Position numbers and translations under genes: made by a program. Below the pieces are notes generated by a model that did not search any database, was not told the DNA's origin, and worked only from the letters and a program-made list of their open reading frames with translations. From CAITNM01 sp021298215 (GTDB taxonomy: Bacteria > Pseudomonadota > Alphaproteobacteria > Paracaedibacterales > CAITNM01), in the NCBI GenBank assembly GCA_046309815.1, contig JBKCOJ010000002.1, forward strand, positions 1 through 30,098: a stretch of 30,098 bases of DNA. Reading direction: 5' to 3'. This document shows positions 15,585 through 22,569 of the stretch, one piece after another (positions within the stretch are counted from its first letter, which is position 1; every line of letters begins with the position of its first letter).

Positions 15585-15957
15585 AATTTTACCCTCTTTT
15601 ACCACTGTTATCCTGAGCGAAGCTATGCTTCGCAAAAGGATCTCATGAATATCAAAACTGAAGAAGTAATTTAAAGCGGCATGTACGAAAATCTTTACGT
15701 AGCTTGTAAGCTTTTGCAGAAGAAATAGTAACAGCAGATATTAATATATCCGTTTCTCGCGCTCTCGGTGTTTTGTTTAGTTTGCAGTATACCTCTCTCC
15801 GCTATTTTTCTTGGAATTAGATTTTCACCATCAACCTATGCGTTATTAACATAGATAAAATGTGTAAAAAACATATTTTCTCAACATCTTTTTTCGTTCA
15901 AGCTTTTATTTGCAATTATTCATGTAATAATGAACGTCTATTTAAGGAAGGAAAATA
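15585..15957. other. intergenic region, 373 bp
   Basis: It contains a dispersed palindromic repeat at 15607-15650. The rest has no supportable gene. The segment 15879-15925 resembles 11628-11672 upstream of another secreted-protein gene and may be part of a shared promoter. Confidence 0.5.
15607..15650. repeat. dispersed palindromic intergenic repeat
   Basis: The frame gttatcctgag...aggatctcatgaat encloses a perfect 7-bp stem (gcgaagc 15617-15623, gcttcgc 15627-15633) with a 3-nt loop. Confidence 0.75.
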
Positions 15958-16392
15958 ATGCAATCATTAAGAAGTTTAATTTTAGTAATAATGCTGAACT
16001 CTGTGCTTTTTGCAGACGAGATGATTTTAGTCAATGAGTCTGAAGGCATTAATTTTCATCCTAAGGTAACAAGTTTCGTGATTACTTCAACAATTTATGA
16101 AATATCTTCGTATGTATTCTCGTCGACCACAATAGGAAGCTTAGTTCGTCAAGCCTTTTGCTTTTTCAAATTTCAGACCGGAATGCCTGAAAATAAGAGT
16201 ATTGCCATTTTAATGCCTAGAAATCTGGGAAGTCTTGCTTTGAGAACTGCTACTAATACTTCTCTCGAGAAACAGGAGGGCATCCTTTTTAGTATTACTC
16301 TTCCAAAAGATGAATCTGCTGCTGATGAAAGCGGCTGGGATCAATACGGTGATTTTTCACCAGGGGGAACTTTTCGAAAATCTTGCGAGTAA
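15958..16392 (+). CDS. small secreted protein of unknown function
   Basis: This 144-residue protein has a signal peptide (MQSLRSLILVIMLNSVLFA) and a mature start at DEMILVNESEG. The middle is hydrophobic and Ser/Thr-rich (TSTIYEISSYVFSSTTIGSL), and the C-terminus is acidic then Gly/Ser-rich (DESGWDQYGDFSPGGTF). Two cysteines are widely spaced. No similarity to the other secreted proteins in the window is evident beyond the signal peptide. AAGGAAGG precedes the ATG. Function unknown. Confidence 0.75.
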   Translation: MQSLRSLILVIMLNSVLFADEMILVNESEGINFHPKVTSFVITSTIYEISSYVFSSTTIGSLVRQAFCFFKFQTGMPENKSIAILMPRNLGSLALRTATNTSLEKQEGILFSITLPKDESAADESGWDQYGDFSPGGTFRKSCE

Positions 16393-16488
16393 TTTTTTGG
16401 GAAATAAAAATTCTTTTGTTTGATATTAATTTATGATAAATATCGTGATTTTGAGAATTTATTGATTAGAATTATTGAGAGAACGTAA

Positions 16489-16821
16489 ATGATAAAACAT
16501 CTAATGTTACTGCTGCCATTAATAGTATCAAATATTAATGGCGCAGAGGGATTGGTAGCGCAAATGTCAGAATTGCATCTCAATAACAATTGGGTGAACA
16601 GAGCTAAAACAGCACTTCCTGCCATTACGTTTTCTTCGGAATTTCAACCTGAAATTCAATCAATACTTATAATGCTAGATTCTTCTCCTGCTGATGCGCT
16701 CAATCAAATAGTAAACTTGTTTAATGCTTTTGAAGACGCTGAACCAGGCACCGATGGAGCACTTTTTAGAGCTGCAGTTCCTAAGATTTTCAATCAGCAT
16801 ACCGCTATCTCTTCATCCTGA
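16489..16821 (+). CDS. truncated secreted helical-repeat protein ending in a repeat element
   Basis: This 110-residue protein has a signal peptide (MIKHLMLLLPLIVSNINGA). One helix-pair unit, WVNRAKTALPAITFSSEFQP then IQSILIMLDSSPADAL, resembles the first unit of the 315-residue protein at 13420. The frame ends HTAISSS: the last codons and the stop (tct tca tcc tga) lie inside the dispersed repeat that begins at 16813. The gene therefore seems to have been cut by the repeat or by a deletion ending in it. It is about a third the length of its relatives. It may still encode a secreted one-unit protein, or be a pseudogene. Confidence 0.65.
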   Translation: MIKHLMLLLPLIVSNINGAEGLVAQMSELHLNNNWVNRAKTALPAITFSSEFQPEIQSILIMLDSSPADALNQIVNLFNAFEDAEPGTDGALFRAAVPKIFNQHTAISSS

Positions 16822-16855
16822 GCAAGGCATAGCCTTGCGTGAGGATCCAGTCAAT
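16813..16855. repeat. dispersed palindromic repeat supplying a stop codon
   Basis: The frame tcatcctgag...gaggatccagtcaat encloses a perfect 7-bp stem (gcaaggc 16822-16828, gccttgc 16832-16838) with a 3-nt loop. Its first bases encode the end of the 16489 gene. Confidence 0.8.
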
Positions 16856-17008
16856 GCTATTCGATTAGTGTAATTGGCCACGGTACGCCACACGTATTTG
16901 ACCTTCCTAATCATAAAGAATGTTCTGCATCTTTTTGATTTGCATTTTTTTTATTCCAAGGTAACACTGATACCGCATTAATAATCAGACTTTTAAATGG
17001 AATCTAAA

Positions 17009-17509
17009 ATGCAATTTTTAAGAAAATTTGGGTTTATAGCCCTAACGCTCAGTCTTCTAGAAGCAAAAATTGAGAATAATCCGCATAACAACCCTTTTGA
17101 TAGGGGTGAAGACAATTCAAGATCTGCAACTGCACCTCTACCAACTGCAGCGGGCTTAGGAGCAGAGGAAATGCAGACGGGACAGCAGTCTGCAATTGGA
17201 ATTATTCTTGTTACATCAATAGTAATCGGAGACTCTGAAAGCACAAATGGTGTTCAGGTGCCAAATACAAATGTTTGCCCAGGTTGTGGAAATCCTAATT
17301 GCCTAGCAAGAATGCTTTTTAGAGGAACAAGGCCAGAGGCGACAGCAAATCCAGCAACACCGGGTCAACAAAATCCATTTGCGAGCACGGGCATTCCGAT
17401 AAGTGCAGGAGATTTACCAAGTGAACTTAGAAGTATTCTAAGAATAGCGGCATTCCTCGATGTACTTCGTGCAGCTAGCAGTAACCAGCAAGGTGATAAT
17501 TCACAATAG
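17009..17509 (+). CDS. secreted protein with one CxxC-x4-C motif
   Basis: Starting at ATG 17009 the protein has 166 residues and the signal peptide MQFLRKFGFIALTLSLLEA, matching those at 15084 and 22207. An in-frame ATG at 16997 would add MESK but has no ribosome binding site, whereas GGA lies before 17009. The mature part has a hydrophobic strand (AIGIILVTSIVIG) and then CPGCGNPNCLARM (Cys90, 93, 98), the same motif as in the protein at 15084. The C-terminus has predicted helices (ELRSILRIAAFLDVLRAA) and ends QQGDNSQ. Function unknown. Paralogy with 15084 rests on the signal peptide, the cysteine motif and the similar polar tail. Confidence 0.8.
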   Translation: MQFLRKFGFIALTLSLLEAKIENNPHNNPFDRGEDNSRSATAPLPTAAGLGAEEMQTGQQSAIGIILVTSIVIGDSESTNGVQVPNTNVCPGCGNPNCLARMLFRGTRPEATANPATPGQQNPFASTGIPISAGDLPSELRSILRIAAFLDVLRAASSNQQGDNSQ

Positions 17510-17531
17510 AAAGAATAATAATTAAATTTTT

Positions 17532-17595
17532 GTCACCTCTGGCCGCAGTTCCTATTTCGTCATCCTGACCCTACGTAAGCAGGCGTCAGGATCCA
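17532..17595. repeat. two adjacent dispersed repeat pieces
   Basis: A partial gtcacctctggccgcag element is followed by a fuller copy at 17558-17595 (cgtcatcctgac...gcgtcaggatcca). Confidence 0.6.
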
Positions 17596-17611
17596 TGGAT
17601 CAAAACATCAC

Positions 17612-17670
17612 CCAAAACACCACATTGAGCTTTCTGCCGATTTTCTATAAACTGGATTAATTTTTTAATG
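17612..17670 (+). repeat. direct repeat, copy A, of the lysK upstream region
   Basis: This copy matches 18388-18448 with identical 23-bp and 21-bp blocks (the second begins ccgattttctataaactgg) separated by a two-base difference. Copy B lies directly upstream of lysK; copy A lies about 135 bp upstream of the gene at 17805. Confidence 0.85.
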
Positions 17671-17804
17671 TCACATACGCTCAATAATTTTGGTGTTGTT
17701 CTAAAATGTTACCCAAAAATAAAGTGTTTTCTTTCAGATGAAATTAGCATACATTGATATTTTTTAAAATTATCTCTGTTTAATTTAAAGGGCTGAATGA
17801 AATA

Positions 17805-18257
17805 ATGAATATGTTAAAAATTGTAGTATCTGCTGTGTTGATGTCATCGGTAATATTTTGTGCTCATGAAAATGATGAGGAAAAAGCAAGACGTATAGCT
17901 AGGCACAAACAATATCAAGCTTCGATGGATGTGTTGGAGATGGTATGTCCTACTCTTGCTTCTACTTCGCCACTACCAAATCAAGCTCTCGAGGCTTTAA
18001 GGATTAAAAATCTTCAAAGTGCTATAAACCTTTTAACGACATATGTTGAGGAAAATAAGCATAACGGGCCTTCGCTGGAGAATAGTGTGTTTTTGCAAGT
18101 TGCGGGTTCTTTACAGTGTGTTCAAACTGAGTGTGAAGAAGAAGGAGAAAGTGACGGAGAAGAGGAAGATCCAGAAGATATTGAAGAAATTTATGAAGAA
18201 CTGGCTAGACGTCAAAAAATACTAGATAAGCAATACAACAATAGAGAAGGCTGGTAA
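17805..18257 (+). CDS. small secreted protein with acidic C-terminus
   Basis: This 150-residue protein has a signal peptide (MNMLKIVVSAVLMSSVIFCA). The mature part is mainly helical: residues SMDVLEMVCPTLASTS and NLQSAINLLTTYVEEN may form a helix pair like those at 11716 and 13420, but the match is weak. The last third is strongly acidic (CEEEGESDGEEEDPEDIEEI) and ends in a charged helix. AAAGGG lies about 10 nt upstream. The gene sits between two copies of a 60-bp direct repeat of the lysK upstream region, suggesting that it was placed there by a duplication or insertion. Function unknown. Confidence 0.75.
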   Translation: MNMLKIVVSAVLMSSVIFCAHENDEEKARRIARHKQYQASMDVLEMVCPTLASTSPLPNQALEALRIKNLQSAINLLTTYVEENKHNGPSLENSVFLQVAGSLQCVQTECEEEGESDGEEEDPEDIEEIYEELARRQKILDKQYNNREGW

Positions 18258-18298
18258 GTAAGATAGTATTGTTTTTGTAGGTCTTCAAAATCTTTATG

Positions 18299-18325
18299 AC
18301 GTCCCGCTACTTGATAGCGGGACCC
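18299..18325. repeat. palindromic repeat element
   Basis: The arms gtcccgct (18301-18308) and agcgggac (18316-18323) form a perfect 8-bp stem. It is related to the other dispersed elements but has a different core. Confidence 0.65.
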
Positions 18326-18387
18326 GCACTCTTCTTGTTATTCAAAGCCTGCGTGGAATCTGAGAAATAATATCTATAGGCATTTGG

Positions 18388-18448
18388 CCAAAACACCACA
18401 TTGAGCTTTCCACCGATTTTCTATAAACTGGATCAGTTTTTTTAAATG
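18388..18448 (+). repeat. direct repeat, copy B, lysK upstream region
   Basis: See copy A at 17612. This copy ends 13 bp before the lysK start codon and probably contains its core promoter (the ttgagctttc and tataaact blocks). Confidence 0.85.
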
Positions 18449-18461
18449 CGATAACAGTTTT

Positions 18462-20027
18462 ATGTCTCCCTCATCAACGGCCTCAACCCCATTCCTTGAC
18501 GCAAAATCATGGCCGTTTGAAGAGGCAAAACGCGTCATCGCTCGTCTGCAAGGTAAAGCTCCTGAAAAAGGGTATGTACTTTTTGAAACCGGCTACGGCC
18601 CTTCAGGCCTGCCGCACATTGGCACCTTTGGCGAAGTCCTTCGCACCACTATGGTGCAGCATGCTTTTAAGCAACTAAGCGATATTCCAACACGCCTCTT
18701 TTGTTTTTCCGATGATATGGACGGCTTACGTAAGGTCCCTGATAATGTTCCTAACAAAGAGATGCTCGCCAAGCATCTGAATAAGCCACTTACCCAAGTG
18801 CCTGATCCTTACGAAAAATTTGAAAGTTTTGGCCATCACAACAATGCCATGCTGCGTCGTTTCTTAGACAGTTACGGTTTTGAATACGAATTCCAAAGCT
18901 CAACCGATTGGTACACCTCCGGTCGCTTTGATCCAACGCTAAAGCTGGTGCTCCAGCATTACGATGAAATTATGGCCATTATGTTGCCAACCCTTCGTGA
19001 TGAACGCCGTGCCACCTACAGTCCATTCTTGCCGCTTTGCCCAAAAACAGGCCACGTCCTACAAGTGCCGATGGTTGAAATCCACCCAGAACGCGACACG
19101 GTGGTCTACCGTGATCCCGAAACAAATGCTCTCACCGAGGTATCCGTTACCGGCGGTCATTGCAAGCTGCAGTGGAAAGTTGATTGGGGTATGCGCTGGA
19201 AAGCTCTGGGCGTTGATTATGAAATGTCTGGCAAAGATCTTATTGATTCAGTGAAACTCTCATCGCAAATTTGTCGCGTCATTGGGGGAAGAGCTCCCGA
19301 AAACTTAACTTATGAGCTTTTTCTCGATCAAGAAGGTCAAAAAATCAGTAAATCCAAAGGTAATGGCCTTAGCATGGATGAATGGCTCACGTATGCGCCG
19401 CAAGAAAGCTTGGCGTATTTTATGTACCAAGCGCCTAAAAAAGCTAAGCGCTTGTATTTTGATGTCATTCCAAAAGCCGTGGATGAATATCTCCAACACG
19501 TCAGCAAGTTTGAGCCTTCTCAATGCGATAACCCCGCGTGGCACATCCATAATGGAGCTCCCCCAGCGCCAGAAAGTGGCCTCAGCTTTAGTATTCTTTT
19601 GAATCTTGCCTCCGTTGTAAATGCCGATGACGGTAGTATTTTATGGGGATTTGTTAAACGCTATGTGCCAGGCGCAGACGAAACCTCCATGCCATTTTTG
19701 GCAAAGATGATCCCCTACGCGGTAAAGTATTATCAAGATTTCGTCAAACCTCACAAGCAATACCGTGATCCAACGCAAATGGAGCGTGAAGCATTGCAGC
19801 GCCTCCATGATGAGCTAACCGAAATATCCTTAGAAAGCACCGCCGAAGATCTTCAAACGATTGTCTTTGAAATCGGTAAGCAATTTGCATTTACCGACTT
19901 GCGCCAGTGGTTTGGAACGTTGTATGAAGTGTTATTAGGACAAGAAGAAGGGCCACGTATGGGATCCTTCATTGCCCTTTTCGGTATCGCTGAAACCCGC
20001 GCTCTTATACAGGAGAAATTATCATGA
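18462..20027 (+). CDS. lysK: class I lysyl-tRNA synthetase
   Basis: At 521 residues it has the HIGH-type signature PSGLPHIGTFGE (HIGT, residues 52-55) and the KMSKS loop as KISKSKGN (residues 294-301). These identify a class I enzyme rather than the common class II LysS. Class I LysRS is typical of archaea, spirochaetes and alphaproteobacteria, which supports the lineage. It charges tRNA-Lys with lysine in the cytosol. Length and overall blocks (RLFCFSDDMDGLRKVPDN, QWKVDWGMRWKALGVDYEM) are normal. No strong ribosome binding site precedes the ATG. Its stop overlaps the start of the exported protein at 20024 (ATGA), an unusual pairing. Codon use is GC-richer than the flanking accessory genes. 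Confidence 0.97.
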   Translation: MSPSSTASTPFLDAKSWPFEEAKRVIARLQGKAPEKGYVLFETGYGPSGLPHIGTFGEVLRTTMVQHAFKQLSDIPTRLFCFSDDMDGLRKVPDNVPNKEMLAKHLNKPLTQVPDPYEKFESFGHHNNAMLRRFLDSYGFEYEFQSSTDWYTSGRFDPTLKLVLQHYDEIMAIMLPTLRDERRATYSPFLPLCPKTGHVLQVPMVEIHPERDTVVYRDPETNALTEVSVTGGHCKLQWKVDWGMRWKALGVDYEMSGKDLIDSVKLSSQICRVIGGRAPENLTYELFLDQEGQKISKSKGNGLSMDEWLTYAPQESLAYFMYQAPKKAKRLYFDVIPKAVDEYLQHVSKFEPSQCDNPAWHIHNGAPPAPESGLSFSILLNLASVVNADDGSILWGFVKRYVPGADETSMPFLAKMIPYAVKYYQDFVKPHKQYRDPTQMEREALQRLHDELTEISLESTAEDLQTIVFEIGKQFAFTDLRQWFGTLYEVLLGQEEGPRMGSFIALFGIAETRALIQEKLS

Positions 20028-20851
20028 AAAAAATTTTACTAGCTTTAACCTTCATCTCATCTATTTTTAGCTGCGAAGCCATTTGGAACAATGGTCCTAC
20101 CCAGCTTTTAAAAGACATCTTTAAAATTATGGATGTGAGTGGTGTTGAAACTCTTGAAACAGCCGTGCAGCAAAGTAATTTCCGCTGGATTCGCCCAAAA
20201 GGCTTGGAACGATGGGATGTGTACAGTTTGCTTGATAATACTCAGCGAGTTGCTTTAACAAAGAAAATAAAGCACTCAAGTTTGGCAAGAGAAAAGCTTC
20301 CCCTTAAAAAACATTATGATGCCCTTGTTATTTTGGGAGCTACCACAGCACGCGTAAAATCGCGCATTGAATTTTTCAAAAAGCTTCATAAGCAGGGGAT
20401 TACCTTCGATAAAATTTACTTACTTGGCTCTACACGTGATCTAAAAATTGGTACGGAATCTGATAAAGAAATGGAAAAAACCTTAGAAGCAAAAAACCTT
20501 GAAGCAAGCGAAATGAATATGATAAATGAGCTTTGGCTTCAAGCAAGACCTGATTCCTTAAAAAATATACTCGTGGTGGCAGTGCAAGCTCAGCAACGCC
20601 CAGATGGAACAAGAGCAAACACAGAAGATACTTTAAAAGATATGATGATAGATTTTGTGGAAACAAAAGGCAAAAGCATTTTATTCATCTCAAACAACCC
20701 TTATATTTGCTACCAAGATGCTGTTGAGAAAAAGGTATTAAAACCATATGGTATTGCAGTAGAAACGGTGGGTGAGGCTATGACAAAAGAAGAGACCATG
20801 GAAAACGTCCTCGATACCGTGGCTCGCTGCCTCACTAATATACAAAAATAA
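20024..20851 (+). CDS. exported DUF218/YdcF-like protein
   Basis: This 275-residue protein has a signal peptide (MKKILLALTFISSIFSCEA). The mature part has the layout of the DUF218 (YdcF/ElyC) Rossmann-like family: YDALVILGATTARVKSRI, then FDKIYLLGSTRDL, then the SEMNMI helix, an ANTEDTL block, KSILFISNNPYICYQDAV, and a closing VETVGEAM. ElyC-type proteins act in envelope biogenesis, but substrates of the family are not settled. The usual Gly-rich nucleotide-binding features are only partly present, so the match is moderate. AGGAGA lies 7 nt upstream inside lysK, and the ATG overlaps the lysK stop, so it is translationally coupled. The ILLALTFIS signal core is shared with the protein at 10289. 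Confidence 0.75.
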   Translation: MKKILLALTFISSIFSCEAIWNNGPTQLLKDIFKIMDVSGVETLETAVQQSNFRWIRPKGLERWDVYSLLDNTQRVALTKKIKHSSLAREKLPLKKHYDALVILGATTARVKSRIEFFKKLHKQGITFDKIYLLGSTRDLKIGTESDKEMEKTLEAKNLEASEMNMINELWLQARPDSLKNILVVAVQAQQRPDGTRANTEDTLKDMMIDFVETKGKSILFISNNPYICYQDAVEKKVLKPYGIAVETVGEAMTKEETMENVLDTVARCLTNIQK

Positions 20852-20864
20852 CAAGGGAGATATA

Positions 20865-21398
20865 ATGAATTACTTGCATAAAATACTACTGATTGCCCTA
20901 ACAGCTACACCATTTCTCGTTGGAATGGAGGATGAGGGTTCGGCGACAAAAGACGAACATAAAGTAAAAATACAATTACCAGCTGGTACAAGACTCGCTG
21001 ATGATAACGATATGACAAAGATTCAAAGCATCACCTGCTGTCAATTTCTAACGCCGGATGTTGCATTATTTGCGGAGCAACTAGGTGTGACTGCAAAAAT
21101 AGAAAGATTGGGATTACTTAACCTGGCAGAGCAGTGGGGACTATTTGCGACAGCAGATTTTCTAAGGTTGCCTGCTCTAGCGCAGCGACTGTATTTACCC
21201 GCTCTAGCTAAAAGCCTAGGGTTCTTCAAAGATGAAATAGCTGCAGCTAGTGATAAACGAATCTGGACAAAGCCTCTTTTAGAAAAACTAAATTGGGGAC
21301 AATTACTACAGTTAGCTAAAACTTTTGAAATAGGTTTAGATGAGTTGCTGATGTTTGGCTTGCGCAACGCATTGCTTCCAAAACAAAAAACAGACTAG
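20865..21398 (+). CDS. secreted protein, paralogue of 21527 (longer copy)
   Basis: This 177-residue protein has a signal peptide (MNYLHKILLIALTATPFLVG) and a mature start at MEDEGSAT. The block IQLPAGTRLADDNDMTKIQS and the C-terminal block RIWTKPLLEKLNWGQLLQLA have clear counterparts in the next gene. Between them is a Leu/Ala-rich helical stretch (LGLLNLAEQWGLFATADFL and LPALAQRLYLPALAKSLGF) that the paralogue lacks. AAGGGAG lies 5 nt before the ATG, and the gene follows the 20024 gene by 13 bp, so lysK, 20024 and 20865 probably form one transcript. No family recognised. Confidence 0.8.
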   Translation: MNYLHKILLIALTATPFLVGMEDEGSATKDEHKVKIQLPAGTRLADDNDMTKIQSITCCQFLTPDVALFAEQLGVTAKIERLGLLNLAEQWGLFATADFLRLPALAQRLYLPALAKSLGFFKDEIAAASDKRIWTKPLLEKLNWGQLLQLAKTFEIGLDELLMFGLRNALLPKQKTD

Positions 21399-21403
21399 AA
21401 CTT

Positions 21404-21450
21404 GTCACCCCTGACGAAGGCGCATCTGCGCCGGAGTTTGGGGATTCAAC
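21404..21450. repeat. dispersed repeat, gtcacccctg type
   Basis: The frame gtcacccctgacgaagg...ggggattcaac encloses a ggcgc/gcgcc stem. It starts a few bases after the stop codon of the 20865 gene. The following ctaagaaatagtat also occurs, slightly varied, at 18360 and 22162. Confidence 0.6.
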
Positions 21451-21526
21451 TAAGAAATAGTATTTCATTTCCATAATCCTTTTTTTTCACTTACCATTTA
21501 AGAAGATGTAGAAAAATTTCAAAGGT

Positions 21527-21949
21527 ATGATGAGCTGCTTAACCAAATCACTTCTCACTGCGTTGACCTCATGTTCGTTTATTTTTGCCACAACTGATAG
21601 CACAGCCGGCAATCATGGAAATAATGATGATTACCAAACAGCCAGAAGAGTAACGACAGAAATACCTCCTGGATGTAGGCATTCAAATGACAATGATATT
21701 AGTTCTGTTGCACCCTTTTCTTGTAGCGATTGTTTTCCCGATATCAATTACTGGATTGAATACGTTATTTATTCTAGGATATTTGGCTACAGCGATCGGC
21801 TAGATCAAACTCGTATAATTTGGACTACTGCCCATCTAGAGCAACTTTCCTTCAGGCAATTAATAACGCTCGCAAAAGATGGCGACATCGATTCCGAAAA
21901 CCTTTTATGGATTACTTTCTCACAGTTTTTTAAACAAAAGCAAAACTAA
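21527..21949 (+). CDS. secreted protein, paralogue of 20865 (shorter copy)
   Basis: This 140-residue protein has a signal peptide (about residues 1-22, ending SFIFA). The mature part has TEIPPGCRHSNDNDISSV, matching IQLPAGTRLADDNDMTKI of the upstream gene. Its C-terminal RIIWTTAHLEQLSFRQLITL matches RIWTKPLLEKLNWGQLLQLA. It lacks the Leu/Ala-rich middle of about 40-60 residues and has more cysteines (CSDCF). The two genes are probably a tandem duplication that has since diverged, with repeat elements between and after them. ATG at 21527 is followed directly by another ATG; the ribosome binding site is poor and either may be used. Function unknown. Confidence 0.75.
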   Translation: MMSCLTKSLLTALTSCSFIFATTDSTAGNHGNNDDYQTARRVTTEIPPGCRHSNDNDISSVAPFSCSDCFPDINYWIEYVIYSRIFGYSDRLDQTRIIWTTAHLEQLSFRQLITLAKDGDIDSENLLWITFSQFFKQKQN

Positions 21950-21957
21950 GCTACTCC

Positions 21958-22104
21958 GTCACCTTTGCGAAGGGCCATTGGCCCGCATGCGGAGATTCAA
22001 AAAGTCCATTCTAGTTTTCCTGGACTTGATCCAGGATCCAGTGAATAGCGTCAAAAAGAGGGTTTTTCGTCATCCTGAACGTGCGAAGCAGGCGTGAGGA
22101 TCCA
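21958..22104. repeat. cluster of three dispersed repeat elements
   Basis: At 21958-22000 is a gtcacctttgcgaagg...gagattcaa copy with a gggcc/ggccc stem. At 22019-22047 is cctgga-cttga-tccagg followed by atccagtgaatagcg. At 22068-22104 is cgtcatcctgaac...gcgtgaggatcca. The three are of different subtypes. Confidence 0.75.
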
Positions 22105-22206
22105 ACAAATTTTATTTACATTTTTTCAGTTCTTGGCGATAATCCAGCCTTTATAAAACGCTCTAAGAAATAATATTCTAAAAGGGCAGGTTCGAAGGGA
22201 AACAAC

Positions 22207-22422
22207 GTGCAATTATTAAAAAAATTTGGATTCATCGCAGTGATGCTTCGTGTTCTTATAGCGGGTGACGATTTGCCAGAAAAATGGGAATTAGATAGAC
22301 CTCTTACATTGATTAATGATGTAAACTCTGTTGATAATAAGTGGCCTGAAGATCATTTTTTCAATGCTCAACGCTCAACTGCAGGTGCCATTGGATTCAC
22401 CTCTTCGTTTATGCAAAGATGA
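22207..22422 (+). CDS. short secreted protein of the MQLLKK signal group, possibly frameshifted
   Basis: This 71-residue frame has a GTG start and GAAGGGA upstream. The signal peptide MQLLKKFGFIAVMLRVLIAG is almost identical to those at 15084 and 17009. The mature part (DDLPEKWELDRPLTL...) shows no cysteine motif and stops after 51 residues. In the +1 frame an open stretch continues across the stop to 22492 and reads LCKDEYTIELAGRIKALVAI, which looks protein-like. This suggests a single-base frameshift that removed the C-terminus. No functional domain. It may be a pseudogene or a genuinely short variant. Confidence 0.55.
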   Translation: MQLLKKFGFIAVMLRVLIAGDDLPEKWELDRPLTLINDVNSVDNKWPEDHFFNAQRSTAGAIGFTSSFMQR

Positions 22423-22569
22423 GTACACCATTGAGCTAGCGGGTCGGATTAAAGCCTTGGTAGCTATCCCTGAAACTACACCCAGGTCTTAAAATAAAAA
22501 AACTCTAACCCTAGACCACCTTTAAAAAAGGTTTTATATAAAAGTGATAACATTTTTTAGCCTCACGCA

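Noticed and set aside
20024..20090. Possible lipobox (IFSC) at the end of the 20024 signal peptide.
   Set aside because: Phe at position -2 is unusual for a lipobox and the cysteine may simply lie after an ordinary cleavage site.
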